A DNA stretch of 64,000 nt from Linnemannia hyalina (taxonomy: Eukaryota > Mortierellomycota > Mortierellomycetes > Mortierellales > Mortierellaceae): NCBI GenBank assembly GCA_019671135.1, contig JAHRHY010000007.1, positions 558,001 to 622,000 of the forward strand, read 5' to 3'. The position numbers and the translations under genes are program-made. Below, piece by piece: positions 52,627-63,600 of this stretch (position 1 is the stretch's first letter; each line of letters begins with the position of its first letter). The notes under the pieces were generated by a model, which was not told the origin of the DNA, made no database searches, and worked only from the letters and a program-made list of their open reading frames with translations.

Positions 52627-54042
52627 CTTTTTTTTTGTGGCCGTCATAGACAGTGAGGTATGTTTTGCTACGGTCGCTTGTTTATTTGTCTGCATTTACT
52701 TGCGAACATGTGTTCTATGTTTGTCTATCTGAGGAGTAAGAAGCTTCGATGATGCTCGAAGAAGGGAGCTCTGGAAATGTTCTCTATTGTACATAAAATC
52801 CTTACTTGAGGTATCACCTTCGTTCGTTTGTCCTGGTTGGGACCAAAGGAGGTAGAACCTTAGGGAAAAGGAAAAATGAAATTGAAAGAGTAAAGAGGAC
52901 GCAGGGAAGAGTAAGCGACCAAGCGGATAGGCGAAAAGAGGATCATATACTTGAGAGAGGGCAAGCAGAGAACTTCGGCAACTTTTATTTCTTTTCCTGC
53001 TTTTCATGCTTGGTTTGTTTTATTATCTTTCCGATGTGTTTGTGTTGCCAGCATACGGAGACAAGAAAGAGAGACTGAAGGAAGTGAACATAGGCTGGTA
53101 GCGAAAGGGAGAGGATCTCCGTGGTGGTTGTTCGCGTTTTTTGTTTAGCCGAGTTATATATGGCATTCACTTGCCTGCCTGTGGAAACCGAGGGCTACCA
53201 TATAAGCAAACGAGACAAAAAGACAAAGGCGCAAGCAGTATTATACATAAAGCACTGTCTAGAGGATATTTGAGTGAGTACTACGCAAGAAATGCTACGA
53301 ATGGTGGTATACTTTTTTGTTTTTGTTTCTTATGTTTGTTTTCATGTTCTCTGTCACGACAACGCGACCACCAAAGTGGTTTCCGTGTGCATTCATGGTC
53401 ATAGAGATGTGTTAGGGTTACAACCATAATATCGATTCAGCATGCTTAGTACTCAGAACACATACACATTGTACGTAATTGATGAGTGGCGATCAAATGG
53501 CAAGGAGGGGACAGTCGTCTATTAGAAATGGAGAGACCTTTTTTTTGACGCGTACGTCTGTCCTAATAGATCATGAAAATAAAATAAAAAAAGACACCCC
53601 ACTTTTTCGGTGATGCGCGCACAGATCTCGAAAGTGCTGATTGTGTCGATCGTCTACACAGCTTCTCCTTTTCGTTGTGAGTATTCTCATCGTCATCTTA
53701 CTTGCACATTTTCTACCTGATAGATATTTGCTTTGACATTCTCTGGTGGCGATGCCTGTATTGGGGCTGAGCGAAAGGCGGGCTGACGAATCCATGTAGT
53801 CGGGTTCGCACCAATAAATCAACTGATTCGGTAGTGACTTATCTGGGTCATTTCAGTTCCTTTTAACTTAGGCACAGCCCTCACACGCGCTGGTGCTTTT
53901 TGAAGGAAGTAAAAAAGAGAGAGCTCAACAGCATCCACAACGCCTTGCGTTCAAGGATACAAAGATGGGCGGTGAGGGCGTCATAGACATTGGACCTTGT
54001 CAGCCGCAAAAACAAAGGACAACTCTAGACCAAAAGATAATT
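52627..54042. other. Intergenic region left of tRNA-Gly
   Basis: Purine-rich on the plus strand between about 52100 and 53000, with small open frames that show no domain. A GGGTTCGCACC string near 53805 recalls a B box but has no tRNA around it. No gene is supported. Confidence 0.45.
54032..54035 (-). terminator. Pol III terminator of tRNA-Gly
   Basis: Four T residues on the minus strand lie about 8 bases past the tRNA 3' end, the expected Pol III stop signal. Confidence 0.65.
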
Positions 54043-54112
54043 GCGTGGTCCGGGAATCGAACCCGGGTCTACCGCGTGGCAGGCGGTAATTATACCACTA
54101 AACCAACCACGC
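54043..54112 (-). tRNA. tRNA-Gly(GCC)
   Basis: The minus strand folds into a complete cloverleaf without an intron. The acceptor stem is GCGTGGT with ACCACGC, the D arm is GTTTAGTGGTATAATT, the anticodon stem ACCGC/GCGGT holds loop CTGCCAC with anticodon GCC, and the T arm is CCGGGTTCGATTCCCGG. The only difference from the common eukaryotic tRNA-Gly(GCC) is in stem pairs that stay complementary. It reads the GGC and GGT glycine codons. The T arm contains the B box; the D arm the A box, so it is an ordinary Pol III gene. Confidence 0.97.
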
Positions 54113-54215
54113 TTGTACTGCTTGATGATCTGTCAAAAATGATTAACTTTTCTTCTAGTGTCACCAACTATAGCAGCAGCAGCGATCAAGAAAAGCGGTG
54201 ACGTAGCCCGAGCAG

Positions 54216-54425
54216 TATATTAGTCCGCCTGGGACGAGCGGACAGCAAAGGTATCTTCTACTTGCTGTACTTTGCCTCCGCTTCCCAGACGCCTAGTCCC
54301 CTGCATCCCCTCATTCGGGATCTGGCAGGTGGCGTCCGGATAGCTACGGTTGATAGGAAGGTCCCTGGCGCTGAGTATCCGCACTTAGTCGATGCAGGCC
54401 AGGGAGCACACCCCCCCCCCTGAGC
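54216..54425. other. GC-richer block with nested hairpins (possible structured RNA)
   Basis: Between the tRNA and the gag-like gene is a block without open frames that can form several helices. At 54229-54288, CTGGGA..GCGG and ACAGCAA pair with TTGCTGT and CCGCTTCCCAG. A second pairing, CGGATA with TATCCG, brackets about 40 bases near 54335-54385. A GGAAGGTCC string in the block recalls the P4 region of RNase P RNA but no partner was found. It may be a non-coding RNA gene, a SINE-like sequence or chance. Confidence 0.3.
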
Positions 54426-55126
54426 TCATTATGAGTCTATCGCTGGATCATACCCAAGGTGGTGCTTACTCGCCCCTAGGCTAGCGATTCTTTCAGATCT
54501 GTCGTGAATTGCCACCCCTCTATTCACCACTTCCCTTTTTCTCCTTTTCCACTATCTCTTTTTCTTCGTTTCTTCTTTTTTCTTCGTTTTTGCTCTCTTT
54601 GTTTGCACTTTCCCTTCCACCCGCAAACGCGACTTCTACCTCTTTCGTACCTCCGTCTACACCCTTTTTCTTTGTTGACTACAACTATCGCCGCCCCGCT
54701 TGCTCTTGACACCCAGTAACACAAGAGACTATCGCCCCGAGTCACCTTTATTTCTTTCTTTTCTCTTCTTTCCTGTTCTTTTCCTTTGACAAAGACTCTC
54801 TTTGCCAAAGGCCCTCCCTCTGCTGTTGATGGCCCCTTCCTATTTTCTTTCGTTGTTCATCAAGACTTAACCCTACACCAGTTAGTAGTAGCTCCCCCGA
54901 GCCATTTCTTTTTTCCATCTTCGTTCTATTCTCTTTTATTCAGTGCCCCCACAAGTAGTAGTCTAGTCAGATAGTATAAAAGGACACCTAGAATGGATGA
55001 TTGAACAGTATCTTCCCCCCATTGTCAATCATACCCTTCTAGGCAAGTTCCTCTTGTGGTGATTTAGAGTGGCTTAGCTTCTGGTGGCCATCTCGCTATT
55101 TTACGCGCTTGCCTGCGAGTGTCTGG

Positions 55127-55257
55127 AAAAGCACCTTTCTTCCACGATACGAGCAGGTAGGCACTATGCCCTTTGACCATTGGTAGCAATAGTAGTTTCT
55201 AGCCTTTGGAGAATAGTTATTGACATAAAACGCCTTTCTTCTACGATACGAGCAGGT
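55127..55257 (+). repeat. Direct repeat pair, about 31 bases, 100 bases apart
   Basis: CCTTTCTT(C/T)TACGATACGAGCAGGT-type sequence occurs at about 55127-55158 and 55227-55257 with one or two differences and an identical core CGATACGAGCAGGT. Confidence 0.85.
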
Positions 55258-55305
55258 CTTGAGAGTTACTGTCTTTATTCGCGATATTGAGAGGGAACAC
55301 ATACC

Positions 55306-55329
55306 CACACACACACACACACACACACA
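55306..55329 (+). repeat. (AC)n microsatellite
   Basis: About twelve AC dinucleotides in tandem in non-coding DNA. Confidence 0.9.
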
Positions 55330-55800
55330 TATATACATACATCCTTTGAAGCGCGAATAAATGGAGATGTAGAGTGTCCGTAATGCGTAGTTATCTCAGC
55401 CCTCTTTTCACCTCTTTTCGACTGGTGAGCGTGGCTTCTTTGCTGAGCAGGGACCAGACTACATCTTTCGTGCTAGTATTCGCAGCGCTTTACATTATTG
55501 TCGTCTCATTCTAATACCACCTCCAACAAGGGCAACAAAGATTCTTTGACAAAAATCATTATTTCTTTGCTGCTACCGCAAGCACAGCCACAAATCCATT
55601 CATCCACCGGATCTGCATTCCGAGCAGAAAATAAAAATATGCAAGGCGTTACAAAAATGTCTTTATGCCCTCGCCCTTTGCGTAGACTTTGCCCTCCCCC
55701 CCCTCCTCCATTGTTTTTTTCTTTTTCTTTCCTCTTTCCTTCCTCTCTTCCTGCTCCCTCTCTCTATTACCAACCATCCATTCAACCCTTCTAAGAAACC

Positions 55801-56364
55801 ATGGTCTACCACCACTCCCAAGACCCTCACCACGACATCGAGGTGAACGCGACCCCCCCCCTCCTCCTACCCACCACACCCACCAACGACACCAAGACCC
55901 ACGACAACCGCATCAACAAACCCACCACCTCCATAACCGGCACCAGTTGCGGTCACACTTGCTGCCATGCCCACACCCACAACATCGAACGAAACCTCAC
56001 CACGCCCTCTTACTACTATTCAGAATACCTCAACCCCACCGACTGGCTCGTCATGTTCGAAGAAGTCGCCCGCGCCAATAATTGGTCCCCGCGTGCAAAA
56101 CTCGACATCCTCCCTATCTTTCTCCAAGAGGGGTACACGCCTCGGACCTGGTTCCGTCAGAACCGATACCAGTGGGAGAGTGTTGCTAGTGGTGGGGGTG
56201 CGGATGCAGAGGAAAGAGGGTTTGAGGTGTTTAGGGAGGCGTTTTTGAAGCAGTTTAGAGATTGTAAGGGTCGTGTGGTGTGGTGTTCTAGCATGGGGTT
56301 GTTGTTGATTGCGTTGGTGTTTTTGGTGGTTGTGTCGCTTGTTGTGCTCCTTATTTTTAAGTAG
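55801..56364 (+). CDS. Gag-like domain protein with C-terminal membrane segment
   Basis: This intronless gene encodes 187 residues. Residues about 73-150 resemble the capsid-like helical domain of Ty3/gypsy-type retrotransposon Gag proteins: YLNPTDWLVMFEEVARANNW, then KLDILPIFLQEGYTPRTWF and a final FREAFLKQFRD. This follows the family order W..xFE..A..N.W, K...LP.FL.G.A..WF and F...FL..F. The N-terminus is a Thr/His-rich segment with a Cys/His cluster (CGHTCCHAHTH), and the C-terminus (about 165-187) is a hydrophobic tail segment, SMGLLLIALVFLVVVSLVVL, with only a Lys after it. No protease, reverse transcriptase, integrase or LTR lies nearby. It thus looks like a captured gag domain turned into a tail-anchored protein. 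The start has a good context (AACCATGG). The host role is unknown. Confidence 0.75.
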   Translation: MVYHHSQDPHHDIEVNATPPLLLPTTPTNDTKTHDNRINKPTTSITGTSCGHTCCHAHTHNIERNLTTPSYYYSEYLNPTDWLVMFEEVARANNWSPRAKLDILPIFLQEGYTPRTWFRQNRYQWESVASGGGADAEERGFEVFREAFLKQFRDCKGRVVWCSSMGLLLIALVFLVVVSLVVLLIFK

Positions 56365-56801
56365 ACAGGAAGTTACTTGTAGGGGAGGGGTTGGAGGAGG
56401 AGTGGGGAAGGAGGGCAAACGGCTCATTCTTGATACATCGTCTTCACACTACATCAAATAAATAAAAAAAGGGGAGCAAGCAGTAAACAAAAATATGGTC
56501 AAGGAAGTAGTCTGAATGTGGGAGAATTTCAGCCCACCCACCAGTTAAATATATATTTATGGCGAAGGTATTTAAGCCCCGTGGAAGTTGAGAATGAAGA
56601 GGTGCTGCATTAGTGCTGGGTGCCAGGAGTCAACAATGAGGTAACTACACGTGATTTTTACGGACTGTCTTTTACAAAGAATGAGTGGGGTGGGCCATGA
56701 CCATTGACACCTCTTTTCATTTGACGCACGAGAGCACAAGGACCAAGCACTACCAGCTATTTTATTTACACAACCAGAGAGGGGTTTCCAGGATCGGTGG
56801 T
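56365..56801. other. Convergent intergenic region
   Basis: Between the gag-like stop and the kinase stop; AT-rich, no gene supported. Confidence 0.5.
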
Positions 56802-59596
56802 CTAAGAGATGGGCGCAACACGCCCATCATTAATTATCGCACTGCCACTGCCATTTTTACTCCCGACACCATTAGCAGCAGCAGCAGACCGACGATCGCG
56901 AACCTCCTTGACGATCTTACACCCCGTCACATCAGTCTCCTCTGGTACAACCCTCGATCCAACCCTCTGACTACTAGGGTGCACCACCGGCGCTATCACG
57001 GCGTCCTGGAATTCACTCTCGTCCAGCACCTGCTCTGGCGGCCTGGCCACAGGGTGACAGTTATCACTGTGCTGGAACCAGTCACTGTCCAATACATGAA
57101 TCGCCTGCCATCGTTTCCTGGTATCGGGTTCCAGGAGGTGCTCAATGACATCCGAGATATGGTTAGGCCATGCAAGGGTGATGTGCGAGACCTGTTCCAA
57201 GGAGGTGAGGTTGACGTAGTGAGGTGTATGTTGGAGTTGATGTGGTTGAATGTAAGATCCCTGGTCTGACTGTGATTGATGGTGTGGTTGCGCGACTGGG
57301 AACTCTCCTGAAGTGTGAAGGTCGCCGACGCTGAGGTACCGGTCCCGACGGTAGAGAAATCCGTCCCAGATGGGGTCGCCGTCAGAGGCCTCGTGCCATG
57401 TGTATCGTCCTAGCCTCATGCACATGTAAATAACGCCGCATGCCCACATATCGACCTTGCTGAATATGTGTCATCCGATTATCGTGAATAAAAAGAAGTG
57501 CACAGAGTCGTCGCGGTACAGAAAACGAATGAGAAAACGAAAAATGTGAAACGGATTAGTTTGGATCAAAAAATGGGGCCGAAGGACATGGGTGGGAGAA
57601 ATGTCGAAGGAGGGTTGAAAAAGGCGCTAAAGAACAAAGGAAAAAGAAAAAATCTTACCGAGCATCAAAAGTCTCGCTGGTAAATTCCTCGGGTGCGATA
57701 AAGGGGCCACTCCCCCGGATCGAAGTCGACGATCGGACCTTCTTCTCCCAGGGCATCCGAAAGACTTCACTGTTGCCGAAATCGGCAATCTTGAGGCACC
57801 CATCCGACGTCAACAGCAGGTTCTCAGGCTTCAGATCCCGATGCACCACGCCCATCGAATGCAAAAAGGCCACGCCGTTGATGAGCTGCGAAAAGAAACA
57901 GCTCGATTCAGACTCACCCAGGGTGTTGGCCGACGCAATTAGACTGTGCATGTCGCCTCCTGCACAATACTCCATGACCTCGCTGTAGGTGTCTCCATGA
58001 AGTTGGAGAAGGTCCATCGTCTGGATGACATTGGTGTGCTTCAATGACGAGGCAATACAGAACTCGCTCGTCAGTCGGCGCATGTACATCTTTTGGGTCT
58101 CTCCATGAGCGTATTTGAACTCCTAAGTAGTTTCGGGACCCATGCAAGTAGTAAACGGAATAAAGAAAAATCAAAAGAAAGACTGGTTAGTTAGTGTCTA
58201 GTCGGTGTGGAGGAGCACAGAGGATAGTTGAACCTGCATACATGCTTGTGCGCTTTTCAGATAGACACGCTTGCTGTCTGACCGCACATAATCAAGGGTC
58301 AACAAAAAAAAAGCCAAGGAGAAACCGGAGATGAGAAAATAGTTCGGTAAAAAAAAAGTTACCTTGATGGCAAAAATGTGTTCTTCCCCGGTTTCAATGT
58401 TTCGCTTGACACTGATTCTGACAGTACCGAACGCGCCTGTTGCCAACAAGAAAGATAGATAGAGAGAGAGAGGCGATTAGTTCAATTAAACGTGCGTTTG
58501 TCATATGCCGAACGACGACGCACCCGCAGTCATTTTTTTTATCGTTAGCGCACGTTCAGACTGTTAGGATGACCCAAAGTTGGAACTCGGAATCGGATGT
58601 CCTCATATCATCTCTCCGCGATGAGGCAACTGCCGCAATCGAATGCGCGGTATTACCTTTGCCGATGATCTGCTGGAGTTCTCCGTACGTTTGTGAAAAG
58701 TCCGTCTTGACAGAGTGTCTCCTCCGAAGGCTGCTTGCAGGGCTTCCTGTAGGGTCAGTCTCGAGATCCTGATACTTTTCGTTAAGTAGTGATAGAGGAT
58801 GCTCAAACACCTCGGGCTTGAGTTGGTGTTGACTGTGCTGTTGCTGTTGATGCGGATGGTTGAGCGAGGGATCATCCCTATCCCGTCTTCCGTCCAGTAA
58901 CTCCCGTAGCCGTCGCACCTGGTTGGCAAGGAATTGTTGGCGTTTCGGGGCCGAGAGATGATGCCGGTGACCGCCATTGGGCAGTCGTTCGTAGCGGACC
59001 TTCTCAATCACAGAACCGGCAGAGGAGGGAGCAGTATCGGATGAGGCAATCGACCAGCTGGAGGGGGACGCCGAAGAGGGGCCAACAGGGCCATAAAAGT
59101 CAGCAGAGGACGGGATGTCGGTCATCAATTGGGACCGATGACCACTCCTGAGACGAGTGGAAGAGGATCGCAAGGGTTGGGGCGGTGGCCTGCGCTGTCG
59201 CGGTTCCAGGTCAGGCTGGTATGAGGGTTGAGGTAGCCGCGGGGATGATGTCAGGTCTGGGGTAGTGGCGGTTGCCTTATTGGATCCGTGGGCGATCTGT
59301 TCCAGCGGGAGGATGGGGTGCGATTGGGAGGACGTTATTGAGGAGGGCGCATTGGCAGTAAGGAAGGTAGCTGACTGCGGTGGTTGAGGGGACCAGGACC
59401 TTGACGCTATGGGTGTTACCTCTGGGTTACGTTCCAGTCCAGGTTGTTGCGGCGATTGCTCCTGTTCTTGGTGGTGGTGAGGTATTGGGTTGTTGCTGTT
59501 GCTGTTGTTTGGGAAGGCGGATAGTCCCGATGTGTTTAAGGTGAGCTTGTCTATTTGAGGCAGGCTGTTAGTGCTGCTGGAGTGTGTAGAATCCAT
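56802..59596 (-). CDS. Ser/Thr protein kinase, Hal4/Sat4-Npr1-like
   Basis: Fungal kinases of this group regulate plasma-membrane transporters and ion homeostasis. Four exons, 59596-58657, 58436-58363, 58122-57659 and 57459-56802, give 711 residues. The first 305 residues are low-complexity (Ser, Pro, Gln, with QQQQHSQHQ). The kinase domain then starts with GKGAFGTV (about 312-319), Lys338 in FAIK, Glu358 of helix C, HRDLKPENLLL (Asp about 434), DFG at about 452 in KIADFGNSEV, and GSGPFIAPEE. The domain is split by the last intron just before KVDMWACGVIYMCM. The insertion after GRYTWHEASDGDPIWDGFLY and the Ser/His/Gln-rich C-terminus are typical of fungal Hal4/Npr1-type kinases. Closest family was judged by layout only; another transporter kinase subfamily is possible. 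Confidence 0.88.
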
Positions 59597-60427
59597 ATTT
59601 GGGTTTTTTTTGTAATCCAGGATCCTGGCTGAGGCAAAGTTAAGTGTGCGGGAAAGAAACAACGAGCGGGAGAGAGGGGAGAAGGTAAGGAAGGGGAAAA
59701 AGTGCTCAAAAACGACCACAAAGGGCAGAACTAGGGGTCAATGGTTGTGGGGGTGGATACAATCGACTGTGAGTAGCGAATTGAAGCGAATGATGGTTTT
59801 TTACTGCACGCAAAGGTGAGGAAAAGAGTGGACAGTTGCGGGTATTGGTTGGCACGAGTTGGAAGCAGGAGTGCAGGTGAAGAAGAAGAGCTGTCGTGTA
59901 TGTGAAGGAAAGGAGGAGTGTGTGTGTGTGAAAACAAGACAAGTTTAGTGAGGAAGTGAGGAAGTGAGTAAGTGAGGAATGAATCAAAGGAGTGAGGATG
60001 GATGCAAATGAAGGGATATGGAATGGAGTTCTTTTGTTTTAGAAGATGGAAGTGAATGAAGAAAAGGAGAGGAGAGAGTTGAAGAGGTGGGAAAAAAAAG
60101 AAAAAAAAGGAGAGGCGGAAGGTAGAAAAATGGAAGGCGCACGGAAAATAAAAGGAGACATTGACAGACGATAGGACAGGACAGGACAGGACGGGACTGG
60201 ACATGCAGAGTGACAGAGAGAGAGAGAGAGACACAGAGGCAGGGCATGGACAGGACATACACAACACAGAAAGAATATGTAATTTGTCAATAATGGACCC
60301 TCCCTCTCCAATCGAAAGAATGCGGCGGCACTTATTGTCAAATGAAATCATGCGGCGATCGACAAACGTCAACTGACATTGTCCGAAATATGTATTTCTC
60401 TTCTTGACCTCCTTCGCCCACACCTTT

Positions 60428-60471
<44 letters not shown>

Positions 60472-60623
60472 TCCTTCTTTCTTTCCTTCTTTACATTCTG
60501 TTTTTCTTCACATCCACTACACTCGCTCATTGAACATACACTATTCATATACATTCACTCACACTCACCCCCACATCCACACTCACCCCCACACCCACAC
60601 TCACCCCACTCATCGCAACAACG
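59597..60623. other. Divergent promoter region, kinase and ERCC6
   Basis: About 1 kb separates two divergent start codons. The kinase side is pyrimidine-rich on its own strand. A (CTTT)n run (60425-60492) and CA/CCC-rich leader precede the ERCC6 start. No gene is supported. Confidence 0.5.
60425..60492 (+). repeat. (CTTT)n tetranucleotide microsatellite
   Basis: About sixteen CTTT units, slightly interrupted, in the leader of the ERCC6 gene. Confidence 0.9.
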
Positions 60624-63600
60624 ATGGAGGAAAACAGCTACTCGGACACAATTGACGACATGGACCAGACAGAGGGCTTGCAGTCGCCCGCAGAGGAAGA
60701 AGACTTTGTTGCAGAAAACCTCGACTCATTGCTCGGTGTCGGCGTCGTGGACCAAGACACCCTTGAACGAGGCATCATTGCCAAGGTAATAGCTTCGTTC
60801 ATATTCCAAAACAAGTGATATATCAGTTATCGTCATTTTCGATTTATTAAACAGGAACATTTCTATCACCCGCACAACTTTCTAGGCGAGCAAGGCGTTA
60901 GATGCAAAGGAGAATGAGCTGGACAAGAAGCGGTTAGAAAAGACATTGAGAAATGCAAAGTAAGCAAGGAAACTCATTCAAAACAGCATATTTTGGGTAT
61001 GACACCTCTACGGTCAGAGTATAATTGACGGTTGGGTTGACACTCTTTCCTCTCGTTGTGTGAAATAGCAAAATCCGGTTGGAGATGCGGAAACTGGAGA
61101 ATAGCCGCAAGAAACTGGATCGAGGATCGTTTGCAATGGCAAACCTTGAAGAAAAACTCACTGAGCTGGTAATTTAGCAACAGAGGTGTGTTAACTCATG
61201 GCGTTCATTCAAGTTTGTACCACAAGCTAACTACTACTGATTTATATAGAATGAAGAGTTGATACAGGCAGAAAGGGACGGACAGGATATCTCGGACAGG
61301 ATCAGAGAACGCAAAACAGGGAAGCCGACTTCCACACCATCGTCATCCTCAAAAACAACTGCAGAAAAAGAGGCCGGCGAGACAGAGCGCGAGTACCTTA
61401 TCAGGACAGGAAAGATTACACCTTTCGCGGCCATGTCTGGATTCGAGCGCCCCAAGCATGAAGGCTCATTCATCACATCCTCAACGACCAACAACGACTC
61501 GCCAGATTCTCATGTCCATCTGAAAAGACCTTCATGGAGTCTTGTCGGGAAGACACTCCAAGAGAGGATTCAACAGGAAGCGATCAACAAGGCCTCAGCG
61601 CCAGCAGAGCGGTCCAGCATGCGGAAAGCACGGAGCCGTATCGCGTCCACAGCCAACAAGGACAACCAGGACGAGGATGATTACAAGGAGGAGGAGGAGG
61701 AAGAGGAGGAAGAGGAAGTGGTGTCTGATGGTAGCGACCCTGACTTTGTAGACAAGGACGGACCCGACAGCGAAGTCGAGGCAAAGGATGACAAGGACTA
61801 CACTGATTCTCGTGAGATCTCAGAGGACGATGACTTTAAGCCAGAGGAGGAGCTGTTGGAAAAAAAAACAACGTTCAATAAGAGAGCCAAAGGTGGAGCA
61901 GCGTACAATTTCTTGTGCGAGGACGACGGAGACGAAATGCACTATCAGAAGCGACTCGCAGAGTGGGCCAAGAAGCGGCGACATCTCCGCTGGCGCGTTC
62001 AACACGTAAGTTGCTCTCACGTTGACGATTGGGACGCGTTGTTCTGATCAACCGTGCAAGACCATTATTAACATCATGGTTTATGGCTCTGATTCACAAT
62101 AGCCGGACGCGTCAATGGAGACAGATCTGAAAGAGGGCTGGGAGAACCCTGAGCAAAGGCTGGATCCTGAACTAGAGATTTACAACCCGCATCCAAATAT
62201 ACCCGATGCAGCATTGGAGGGCGGATTCCGGATCCCAGGCGACATCTTTTCTAATCTGTTCGACTACCAAAAGACGTGTACTCAATGGCTGTGGGAACTG
62301 CATTGTCAAGGCGCGGGTGGCATCATTGGCGACGAAATGGTGAATTCATATTGTCCTTGCATTTATTTAGTGCATGTTGGTACAGCTTGGCGTGTCTAGC
62401 GTGATTTTCTAACTTGCGGAGCAAATTCTATTTTCGATTTTGACAGGGTCTGGGAAAAACGATTCAAATTATCGCGTTCATTGCAGGACTTCACTACAGC
62501 GGGAAACTCGACGCGCCGGTCGTCATCGTCTGTCCCGCGACAATTTTGAAGCAGTGGGTCAAAGAGTTTCACCGGTGGTGGCCTCCGATGCGTGTTGCGA
62601 TCTTGCATTCGAGCGGGAGTGGTATGAATGGCAGCAAGAGTGAAGGCTCGCGCGACGACGACGACGACGACTCTTTCTCCGAGGACTACAACGGCACAGG
62701 GAAACGACAAAAGACCAAGAAACGCTTTGGTGACAGCAAACGTCGAGGTATGGCTGTGGGTAACGAGAGAACTGTGGCAGACACTTTGGTGGAACGGATC
62801 GGCGCCAAGGGCCATGTTATTGTCACGACCTATGCTGGTTTGCGGATCCATTCGACCCGTTTGTTGCGCCAGAGCTGGTCGTACATTGTCTTGGACGAGG
62901 GTCACAACATTCGCAACCCTGATGCAGATATCACTCTGAGATGCAAGCAGTTCAAGACGCCACATCGGATCATTCTCTCAGGAACGCCCATCCAGAACAA
63001 CCTGAATGAGCTGTGGTCACTCTTTGACTTTGTTTTTCCAGGACGGTTGGGTACTCTACCAGTCTTCCAGTCACAGTTTGCGATCCCGATCAATCTCGGA
63101 GGTTACGCGAACGCGAGCAATATTCAAGTTCAGACGGCATACAAGTGCGCGGTTGTTCTGCGGGACCTGATCAACCCGTATCTGTTGCGGAGGATGAAGG
63201 TCGATGTCGCATCGGATATGCCGAAAAAGTCTGAGCAGGTCTTGTTCTGTAAGCTGACACCGCCTCAGCGCCAGGCATATGAACATTTCTTAAAGTCGGA
63301 CGAGCACAATTCGATCATGGACGGGAAGCGACATGCCTTGTTTGGGATTGACGTCGTCCGCAAGATCTGTAACCATGCAGACATTCTCGGTCGGGAACAA
63401 CATCAGCATGATGAGGACTATGGCGATTACACCAAGAGCGGCAAGATGGTCGTGGTGAAAACGCTGTTGGAGATGTGGCAGAAGGGCAAGCACCGCGTGT
63501 TGTTGTTCTCGCAGACCCGGACCATGCTCGATATTCTGGAAAAGTTTATCAAGCGCGAGGGGTACAGCTACAGGCGCATGGATGGCACGACTCCGATTCA

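Larger units (their letters stand above)
54426..55800. other. Gene-free region upstream of the gag-like gene
   Basis: C/T-rich on the plus strand from about 54500 to 54960, then a region with a 31-base direct repeat (55127-55158 and 55227-55257) and a CA repeat. The last 120 bases before the next start are again pyrimidine-rich. No coding gene is supported. Confidence 0.45.

Noticed and set aside
53790..53815. Second tRNA-like B box
   Set aside because: GGGTTCGCACC is close to a B box but no acceptor, D or anticodon arm can be drawn around it.
54330..54345. RNase P RNA
   Set aside because: Only the GGAAGGTC string fits; the conserved partner strand and other CR motifs were not found.
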